NCBI GenBank assembly: GCA_020439485.1 | Contig: JAGQSP010000468.1 | Location: 1 to 5,329 of the forward strand | Direction of reading: 5' to 3' | Source: Acidimicrobiales bacterium | Lineage (GTDB): Bacteria > Actinomycetota > Acidimicrobiia > Acidimicrobiales > Poriferisodalaceae | DNA length: 5,329 nt | The notes under the pieces: generated by a model | Databases searched by the model: none | What the model was told of the DNA's origin: nothing | What the model saw: the letters and a program-made list of their open reading frames with translations, nothing else | Position numbers and translations under genes: made by a program | Part shown: positions 1 to 5,078 of the stretch, one piece after another | Position numbering within the stretch: the stretch's first letter is position 1 | Layout of the letters: each line of letters starts with the position of its first letter

Positions 1-956
1 GCGTCGTTCCAGCGGCCATCTGGATCGATCAGCACGTGGTGCTTCGGCCGGCACCGCTCGAGCCACAGGCGCAACGGCTTGCACGTAGGAGAGTTGCCGA
101 TTCGAAGCACCACGTCGGGGACGTGGTCGTCGGCCCAACCGGTCTTGAACAGGTGATCGCCGGTGGCCAGTGCAACCCCTCCAGAACGTCGAAGCTGCGA
201 CAGCGGTTCGGCGACTATGGGCCACCCGAGCCGGCTGGCCAGCAGGCCGATGTGGCCAGCGGTCTGAGGGTCGATGTCCTGGGGACCTGCGACGATCAGC
301 CCACGCCGGTGCTGGGCGAGTTCGCGGACCAGCGCCAACTCGCCCGGGTCGATCGCTGCCGGCGCCGATGTCCTGGCTATCGGTCGCACTGTGTTCGTAT
401 CGATGGGTGCCTGGTCGGGGGTGGCCAGCGGCTCGAGCGGTTCGCGAAACGGCCAGTTCAGGTGTGCTGGCCCCGGTCGCGGAGCCATGGCGGCTTCGAC
501 GGCCCGCACAGTTGCCAGACGGTGATGGACAGGATCGACTTCGCCGGCGACGGGCAACTCGGCGAAGTGGCGCACATGGCCCCCGTAGAGCCGTATCTGG
601 TCGATGGTCTGCCCGGCGCCCCAGTCGCGCAGCTCGGGTGGCCGGTCTGCTGTGAACACCAACAGGGGCACGCCCGTGTAGTGGGCTTCGATCACGGCCG
701 GGAGATAGTTGGCAGCCGCCGTGCCCGAAGTGCAGATCAACACGACAGGGCGGCCAGAGGCACGGGCCAGACCAAGAGCGTGAAAGCCCGCCGAGCGCTC
801 GTCGATGTGCATCGAGACCTCCAGGCCCGGTGTCCATCTGGCGGCGATGGTCAATGGCGTGGAACGAGAGCCTGGGGAAACCACTGCGTGTGTCACCCCA
901 TGGGCGACCAACTCGGCCATCGCCCCACGGGTCGACGCGTATACGCGATCGTTCAA
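1..956 (-). CDS. menD: MenD, SEPHCHC synthase (partial, C-terminus beyond window start)
   Basis: Thiamine-diphosphate enzyme of menaquinone synthesis: it joins the succinic semialdehyde unit of 2-oxoglutarate to isochorismate, giving SEPHCHC, in the cytoplasm. The ORF is open to the window edge, so 318 codons of an expected 550-580 are present. Visible are the N-terminal pyrimidine-binding domain and most of the middle domain. Family motifs: SPGSRSTPLT (residues 27-36, substrate-binding Ser/Arg), DERSAGF (52-58, with Glu53 as the ThDP-activating glutamate), CTSGTAAANYLPA (75-87) and TADRPPELRDWGAGQTIDQ (102-120). Further on is a middle-domain stretch RIGNSPTCKPLRLWLE. The C-terminal ThDP/Mg-binding domain is outside the window. 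The start is TTG at 956-954: it gives the usual short lead before SPGSR, has GGAG (967-964) seven bases upstream, and overlaps the upstream stop as TTGA. The next in-frame ATG (codon 13) would cut into the first helix. Probably translated from the same mRNA as the isochorismate synthase gene. Identification is very secure; the start is fairly secure. Confidence 0.96.
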   Translation of the reverse strand, partial: MNDRVYASTRGAMAELVAHGVTHAVVSPGSRSTPLTIAARWTPGLEVSMHIDERSAGFHALGLARASGRPVVLICTSGTAAANYLPAVIEAHYTGVPLLVFTADRPPELRDWGAGQTIDQIRLYGGHVRHFAELPVAGEVDPVHHRLATVRAVEAAMAPRPGPAHLNWPFREPLEPLATPDQAPIDTNTVRPIARTSAPAAIDPGELALVRELAQHRRGLIVAGPQDIDPQTAGHIGLLASRLGWPIVAEPLSQLRRSGGVALATGDHLFKTGWADDHVPDVVLRIGNSPTCKPLRLWLERCRPKHHVLIDPDGRWND

Positions 957-2887
957 CTGAAGTCTCCAATTGCGTCCAGCAGGGCACCGAATTTGGTTCT
1001 GGTCTCGGCCAGCTCGTCGTCGGGGTCAGACCCGGCGACGATGCCGCATCCGGCATACAGGATCGTTCGCTCGGGGCCGTGCAACCCAGAGCGCAGACCC
1101 ACCCGAAACTCGCCGGCACCATCCAGATCAGACCATCCGATCGGAGCCGCGTACCAGCCTCTGTCGAGGTCTTCGTTGTCGGCTATCCACGACAACGCCT
1201 CGGCACTGGGTTTTCCGCCTACCGCCGGGGTGGGATGCAACCGCGTGACCAGATCGAAAATGCCGACGTCGCTTGGCCGGGTTCCCGAGATGGGTGTGTG
1301 CAGGTGCTGTATGCCCGGGATCTTCATGATGGCGGTGTCTGGTACCTCATCGAGCATCACTCCGGCGTCGGCCAGCCGAGAACGAATCTCGTCTACCACC
1401 AGGGCGTGCTCGTGTCGGTCCTTCGATGAGTTCCAGAGATCTTCCGAGAGCTTTGCGTCGATGTCTGGGTCGGCCGAGCGCGGACGTGTGCCCGCCAGAG
1501 CAGCCGTCTCGACCCGGTCGCCGACCACCCTCACCAACACTTCGGGCGTCGCGCCGAAGAAGGTGCGTGAGCCCTCGCCTCGGGCAAACACAGCGCACGT
1601 GGGAAATCGCTCGCGAAGGCGGGTCAGCCAGGCGCCAAGGGGCACCTCGGCGTTCAGCTCGATGGACCTTGCCAGAACGGCCTTCTCGAAGAGCCCGGCC
1701 CCGATGGCTTCGACCGCGGATGCGACGATCGTGCGGTAGTGGTCAGCGGTGCGGTCGACGATGTCGAGTGGTATCGGTGCGAGGTCGAGCACACCTCGGT
1801 GCACGGCGGCCTCGATCATGGTCAACGCGTGGTCGTGGCGCAGCCGAGCTTGCTCTGCGTCATTGCCAAAGGCCATCAGAACCAGGCGACCCCGCCGTCT
1901 GATCAGCTGGATGGCCGACATGATCAGCCGCCCCGAGCCAAACCCCGACCATGGCAGCGAGCGCGTTCGGTGGGGGTCGAAGGCCATGCCCCCGACAAGC
2001 ACGGGGGGCATCGGAGTGTCGGGCAGGCGCCGCTTGAGCGTGGCAACAAAGGTGTTGGCGTCGCCGTCGTCTGGCGACCAAGACGCGATGTGGCCCCAGG
2101 TGATCATGCCCTCGCCGCCGCCCGGGCGCAGCCACAAGAACCGGTGGTCGTCGCGTACGAAGTGCCCCACGGCAACCAGGTCGACCGGCTCGTCGACCTC
2201 GCTCCAGACACACTCGATGGGTTGGGCGCCGGTCGTTGCCCCGAGCTCTGCGATGACCCGCTCAGATGCCTTGTCTAGCAGCGTTCGGCGGAAGTGCTGC
2301 GAGACCAGCTCGGTCACGGCAGGAACCAGCCGCTCGACCGCAGCGGCCTGCTCGGCCGGGTCGTGACTGGGCAGGTGGCCACGGAAGATCTCGATGGCAG
2401 CATCCACCACCTCGTCGACGTGGTCGGCATGGCGCAACGCCAACGCGGCCAGCTCGTCGACCGGCAGACCCGACGAGATGATGGTGGCGGCCGCAGCCAG
2501 CATCGACTCTGCGTCGTGGCCAAAGCGTCCTGGTTGGCCCTGCACCGCAGCGATGAGCCCGGCATCGACGGCCAGACGAACGAGGTCCTTGTCGAGGCCC
2601 GTGCGGGCGACCAGGTCCTCCAGGGTCAGGTAATCCGACGTCGAACCCGCCAGCGCAACCAGGCGCGGGTCGGCGGCTTCTTCGCCCAGAAGCTTGATCT
2701 GCTGCAGGGTGAAACCCTGGTCGCTCAGACGCTTTACCTCGGCCAGGCGTTCGGCGTGCGATCGGTCGTACAGCGCCACTCGCCCATCGCGGCGCGGCGG
2801 GTGCAGCAGGCCCAGCTTCTGGTAGTACCGAATGGTGTCAACCGACAGATCGGATGACGCGGCAAGCTCGTCGACCCGGTAGACCAT
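953..2887 (-). CDS. menF: MerR-type regulator fused to isochorismate synthase (MenF)
   Basis: A single uninterrupted 644-residue frame. Residues 2-70 form a MerR winged helix-turn-helix, with the signature TIRYYQKLGLLHPPR (18-32) and the helix GFTLQQIKLL (58-67). Residues about 85-205 resemble the C-terminal part of actinobacterial MerR regulators, including a second HTH-like stretch LTLEDLVARTGLDKDLVRL (87-105). Residues about 230-644 are a full chorismate-binding isochorismate synthase, which converts chorismate to isochorismate for menaquinone. By alignment to E. coli EntC, the general base is Lys402 (KAVLAR), the general acid Glu449 (GATPE) and the Mg ligands Glu493 (KDRHEH) and Glu628 (ELAET). 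LAGTRPR (464-470), LHPTPAVGG (550-558) and AGCGIVAGSDPDDE (612-625) are also intact. The HPTPA alanine fits a hydroxylating rather than aminating family member. The usual enzyme alone is about 400-460 residues, so the N-terminal 205-230 are extra. No ATG, GTG or TTG with a convincing Shine-Dalgarno lies at the junction; the first internal candidates are GTG at codon 191, GTG at codon 240 and ATG at codon 261. The ATG start is supported by the −10 box six bases upstream. Enzyme identity is very secure. DNA binding, ligand and regulatory role are inferred. Confidence 0.93.
   Translation of the reverse strand: MVYRVDELAASSDLSVDTIRYYQKLGLLHPPRRDGRVALYDRSHAERLAEVKRLSDQGFTLQQIKLLGEEAADPRLVALAGSTSDYLTLEDLVARTGLDKDLVRLAVDAGLIAAVQGQPGRFGHDAESMLAAAATIISSGLPVDELAALALRHADHVDEVVDAAIEIFRGHLPSHDPAEQAAAVERLVPAVTELVSQHFRRTLLDKASERVIAELGATTGAQPIECVWSEVDEPVDLVAVGHFVRDDHRFLWLRPGGGEGMITWGHIASWSPDDGDANTFVATLKRRLPDTPMPPVLVGGMAFDPHRTRSLPWSGFGSGRLIMSAIQLIRRRGRLVLMAFGNDAEQARLRHDHALTMIEAAVHRGVLDLAPIPLDIVDRTADHYRTIVASAVEAIGAGLFEKAVLARSIELNAEVPLGAWLTRLRERFPTCAVFARGEGSRTFFGATPEVLVRVVGDRVETAALAGTRPRSADPDIDAKLSEDLWNSSKDRHEHALVVDEIRSRLADAGVMLDEVPDTAIMKIPGIQHLHTPISGTRPSDVGIFDLVTRLHPTPAVGGKPSAEALSWIADNEDLDRGWYAAPIGWSDLDGAGEFRVGLRSGLHGPERTILYAGCGIVAGSDPDDELAETRTKFGALLDAIGDFS
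964..967 (-). promoter_or_regulatory. Shine-Dalgarno for menD
   Basis: GGAG inside the last codons of the upstream isochorismate synthase gene, seven bases before the TTG at 956. The start codon and the upstream stop share the bases TTGA (956-953). This arrangement supports the TTG start and suggests translational coupling of the two men genes. Confidence 0.6.
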
Positions 2888-2893
2888 GAACCG

Positions 2894-2921
2894 ATTGTAG
2901 GAGCAATAACTCCCAGAGCAA
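2894..2921 (-). promoter_or_regulatory. Promoter of the merR-menF fusion gene, probably leaderless
   Basis: On the minus strand, a −35-like TTGCTC (2921-2916), a 16-base spacer and a strong −10 TACAAT (2899-2894), followed by only six bases (CGGTTC) before the ATG at 2887. Transcription would begin at or within a base or two of the ATG, giving a leaderless mRNA, a common arrangement in actinobacteria. No Shine-Dalgarno is positioned for this ATG apart from a weak CGGTT. The −10 is convincing; the −35 matches only half the consensus, which would fit a promoter that needs an activator. Confidence 0.6.
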
Positions 2922-2928
2922 ACGCTCT
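2900..2928. promoter_or_regulatory. Tandem 14-bp dyads over the menF promoter (candidate operators)
   Basis: Two similar inverted repeats, GGAGCAATAACTCC (2900-2913) and AGAGCAAACGCTCT (2915-2928), share the pattern RGAGCAAnnnCTCY and have centres 15 bp apart. The first fills the spacer between the −35 and −10 boxes, the usual position of MerR-family operators. The second covers the −35. They may bind the MerR domain encoded by the gene just downstream, but another regulator is possible. They have no T-run on either strand, so they do not look like a terminator. Confidence 0.45.
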
Positions 2929-2959
2929 ATTGATTTGGCGTTCAGGCCACGCAGCGAGC

Positions 2960-4495
2960 TCAGTTGATCTGGCGCTCCATGCCTTCCCAATACGGGGCGC
3001 GCAGCTTGAACTTCTGCAGTTTGCCGGTGGCCGTGCGGGCCAACTCGTCGCGGACCTCGATCGACGTCGGGCACTTGTAGTGAGCGATACGGGTGCGGCA
3101 GTACTCGATCAGCTCGGCTTCTGTCACCGTCGAGCCCGGTGCCAAGACCACCAGACCCTTTACCGTCTCTCCCCACTTCTCGTGGGGCACACCGATGACC
3201 GCGGCCTCGGTGACATCGGGGTGGCTGAACAGTGCGTCTTCGACCTCTATCGACGACACGTTCTCGCCGCCCGAGATGATGACGTCCTTCTTGCGGTCGG
3301 AGATGGTGACGTAGGCGTCGTCACTCATCACACCACCGTCACCGGTGTGGAACCAGCCGTCGACGATGGCCTCGGCCGTGGCCTCGGGCTGTTCCCAGTA
3401 GGCCTCGAGGATGTGGTTGCCCCTGGCCAGAACCTCACCCTGACCGTCGACCTGGATCTGGATGCCGATCGTGGGAACGCCGGCGCGTCCCAGCGCCTTC
3501 GCCTTGTCTTCGGGGTTCATGCCCTCGTACTCGCGGCGGTTGCGGTTCATGGTGATCAGCGGAGCGGTTTCGGTGAGGCCGTAGATCTGGATGAACTCCC
3601 AGCCGACCTCCTGCTCGAGCTGCTGGATGGTTCGGCTGGGGGGCGGAGCGCCCGCCACGACCATGCGGGTGCGGCCCGCCCCGGGGATTGGCCCGTCCCA
3701 TTCCGCGGCCGCGTCGATGATCGCCTGGACCACCGCGGGTGCGCCGCACAGCAAGGTCACATCGTGTTCTTGCACACGGCGCAGAATCTCGGGGCCCCGC
3801 ACGTCGCGGATGATGACGTTCTTGCAGCCCATGCCGGCCAGGGCAAAGGGCATACCCCAGCCGTTGCAGTGGAACAGGGGAAGCGTGTGCAGATAGTTGT
3901 CCCAGTCGCTGACGCCTGTGTGCCAGCCAAAGGTCGTGGCGTTGAGCCACTCGGCACGGTGCGTCTGCTGGACACCCTTGGGACGCGCCGTGGTGCCCGA
4001 CGTGTAGTTGATTACGGCGGTTGCATCCTCGTCTGGTTCCCACGGTTGAGGATCGACGCCGTGCAGGTACATCTGGGGATCGGAATCGGTGCCCATCACT
4101 ATGAAGTGCTCGACATCGAGGTCTTTGCACATGTCTTCCAGCGACGGGTCGACGAGCAACATGCGTGCCCCGCAGTGTTCGACGATGTACTCGATCTCGG
4201 GACGCTGGAGGCGGAAGTTGATGGGAACGAAAATGCGCCCGTAAGGCGTCACCCCGAAGAACGAGGTCAGCAGCCGGCCCGCGTTCTGGGACACCATGGC
4301 AACCCGGTCGCCGAACCCGATACCCAGCTGGTCGAGTTTGGCTGCCTGGGCCCGCCCCAACTCGGCGATCTGACGCCAGGTGAGTTCACCCAGCCCGCCG
4401 CCGGGCATGTCGGGTTCATCGACCAGCCCGACGCGGTCTCCGTAGACCTGCTCGGCGCGACGGATGAAGTCCATCGTCGTCAACGGCACCTTCAT
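2960..4495 (-). CDS. AMP-forming acyl-CoA synthetase (fatty-acid/carboxylate CoA ligase)
   Basis: A 511-residue ANL-superfamily ligase that should activate a carboxylic acid with ATP to an acyl-adenylate and pass it to coenzyme A, in the cytoplasm. Motifs in order: phosphate-binding loop YTSGTTARPKGV (164-175), LPLFHCNGW (205-213), YGLTETAP (305-312), WFHTGDGG (381-388) with the ribose-binding Asp386, DRKKDVIISGGENVSS (400-415) at the hinge before the mobile C-terminal domain, and TATGKLQK (488-495), whose Lys492 is the adenylation lysine. Length and motifs are complete. The phosphate loop has Ala170 where glycine is usual; similar substitutions (Ala, Ser) occur in functional relatives. The start ATG has AGAGGGGG a few bases upstream. 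The style is that of medium-chain fatty-acid or plant AAE-like synthetases, and the substrate cannot be read from sequence. Because it lies just upstream of the men genes, a role as o-succinylbenzoate-CoA ligase (MenE) is an alternative, but its separate promoter and 72-base gap argue for independence. Confidence 0.9.
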   Translation of the reverse strand: MKVPLTTMDFIRRAEQVYGDRVGLVDEPDMPGGGLGELTWRQIAELGRAQAAKLDQLGIGFGDRVAMVSQNAGRLLTSFFGVTPYGRIFVPINFRLQRPEIEYIVEHCGARMLLVDPSLEDMCKDLDVEHFIVMGTDSDPQMYLHGVDPQPWEPDEDATAVINYTSGTTARPKGVQQTHRAEWLNATTFGWHTGVSDWDNYLHTLPLFHCNGWGMPFALAGMGCKNVIIRDVRGPEILRRVQEHDVTLLCGAPAVVQAIIDAAAEWDGPIPGAGRTRMVVAGAPPPSRTIQQLEQEVGWEFIQIYGLTETAPLITMNRNRREYEGMNPEDKAKALGRAGVPTIGIQIQVDGQGEVLARGNHILEAYWEQPEATAEAIVDGWFHTGDGGVMSDDAYVTISDRKKDVIISGGENVSSIEVEDALFSHPDVTEAAVIGVPHEKWGETVKGLVVLAPGSTVTEAELIEYCRTRIAHYKCPTSIEVRDELARTATGKLQKFKLRAPYWEGMERQIN

Positions 4496-4500
4496 GGCGG

Positions 4501-4508
4501 CCCCCTCT
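4501..4508 (-). promoter_or_regulatory. Shine-Dalgarno for the acyl-CoA synthetase
   Basis: AGAGGGGG on the minus strand, about five bases from the ATG at 4495 after CCGCC and partial G-run overlap. It supports this start and contrasts with the leaderless-looking starts of the genes on either side. Confidence 0.55.
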
Positions 4509-4530
4509 TGGTGGTCAGCGGTGGGTGCCC

Positions 4531-4559
4531 AAGCTACCGCGCGCTGCAGGGGCTGTGAA
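4531..4559 (-). promoter_or_regulatory. Promoter of the acyl-CoA synthetase gene
   Basis: On the minus strand, −35 TTCACA (4559-4554, five of six consensus bases), a 17-base spacer and −10 TAGCTT (4536-4531, TAnnnT type). The transcription start would be near 4524, giving a leader of about 29 bases that contains the Shine-Dalgarno. It sits in the 81-base gap after the stop of the upstream membrane-protein gene. Confidence 0.45.
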
Positions 4560-4573
4560 ACGGGTCACCCCTG
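4547..4573. repeat. Inverted repeat CAGGGG-15-CCCCTG after the membrane-protein gene
   Basis: A 6-bp perfect inverted repeat with a 15-base loop that itself contains TGA...TCA. It begins three bases past the stop codon of the membrane-protein gene and covers the −35 box of the acyl-CoA synthetase promoter. It could be a weak terminator hairpin for the former (no T-run follows) or an operator for the latter. The sequence does not decide between these. Confidence 0.3.
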
Positions 4574-4576
4574 GGG

Positions 4577-5047
4577 CTACCTGGGAGGCAAGGCGTCGAT
4601 GTGTGACTGAAGAGTCGCCGCGCCCAGCGGCGCGTCGTCGACGGTGACTGCGAAGCGCCTTCCGTCGTGTTTGGTGACCATGATGGCTGGTCCCTTGCGC
4701 AGAACGGCCGCAGTCTTCTTGCCTGGAGCCCATCGATATCCCCAACCGCCCCACGCCCACGGGTTGAGGTCGACCGATTCGGCCGAAGCGATCTGGTCCA
4801 GTGAAATGCGCTTGGTCGGCCACTTGAAGCTGCCGAAGCTGACGGCCAATCCGTCCATGTCGACGGTGACGTCGAGGCGGGTGAAGAACAGAGCGGGCAC
4901 GGCGGTGACGAAGAAGACCAATATGAGCCACCATGCCGACAGGGTCAGCCCGAAGATGACACCGGCGACGGCGATGATTCCCGCCATCACCCACGGCCAG
5001 CGTACGGTGCACGTGCCGTTCCAGGTGTGGACTCCACGAATGCTCAC
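4577..5047 (-). CDS. Two-helix membrane protein with unassigned C-terminal domain
   Basis: I cannot name this 156-residue protein. From the chosen GTG start, residues 1-16 are polar, and about 18-35 and 37-55 are hydrophobic and should form two membrane helices. Residues 56-156 form a soluble domain predicted to be rich in beta strands. It opens with TRLDVTVDMDGLAVSFGSF, has the Trp/Gly-rich stretch LNPWAWGGWGYRW (94-106), then VLRKGPAIMVTKHDGRRF (115-132) and VTVDDA (134-139). This layout recalls small actinobacterial membrane proteins with a PH-like or DUF3093/DUF1648-type domain, but I cannot confirm the family. The frame stays open upstream to an ATG at 5080 and further, but those starts overlap the start of divergent dapD. 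The GTG at 5047 has TATCGT six bases upstream and leaves 31 bases between the genes. GTG at 5071 and TTG at 5068 are alternatives. The coding call is good, the start moderate, the function unknown. Confidence 0.8.
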   Translation of the reverse strand: MSIRGVHTWNGTCTVRWPWVMAGIIAVAGVIFGLTLSAWWLILVFFVTAVPALFFTRLDVTVDMDGLAVSFGSFKWPTKRISLDQIASAESVDLNPWAWGGWGYRWAPGKKTAAVLRKGPAIMVTKHDGRRFAVTVDDAPLGAATLQSHIDALPPR

Positions 5048-5053
5048 GTTGCG

Positions 5054-5059
5054 ACGATA
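5054..5059 (-). promoter_or_regulatory. −10 box of the membrane-protein gene (leaderless type)
   Basis: TATCGT (5059-5054) followed by six bases, CGCAAC, and the GTG start at 5047: the same −10-to-start geometry as the merR-menF gene. No good −35 is seen at 16-18 bases. TTGGCA lies 20 bases upstream but inside the divergent dapD start. The box mainly serves to support the GTG start. Confidence 0.4.
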
Positions 5060-5078
5060 CCTGAGCAACACTTGAGCC

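Noticed and set aside
36..1739. Plus-strand open frame of 567 codons
   Set aside because: It is antisense to menD and the isochorismate synthase, both of which have unmistakable family motifs. Its translation is Arg/Ser/Pro-rich without recognisable domains, as expected for a shadow frame in high-GC DNA.
1739..2857. Several plus-strand frames opposite the MerR-MenF gene
   Set aside because: They overlap each other and the real gene and show no domain or start signal.
953..2887. The MerR-MenF joint frame as a frameshift artefact
   Set aside because: Both halves are in one frame with no stop, and motif spacing and composition are continuous across the junction. An indel joining two genes this cleanly is unlikely, though the read data cannot be seen.
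2921..2942. Inverted repeat AACGC-12-GCGTT as a terminator or operator
   Set aside because: The arms are only five bases with a long loop and no T-run, and it overlaps the better dyad pair. It is not convincing alone.
2930..4558. Plus-strand open frame of 542 codons
   Set aside because: It is antisense to the acyl-CoA synthetase gene, whose motifs are complete. The Val/Asp/His-rich translation is a typical complement shadow.
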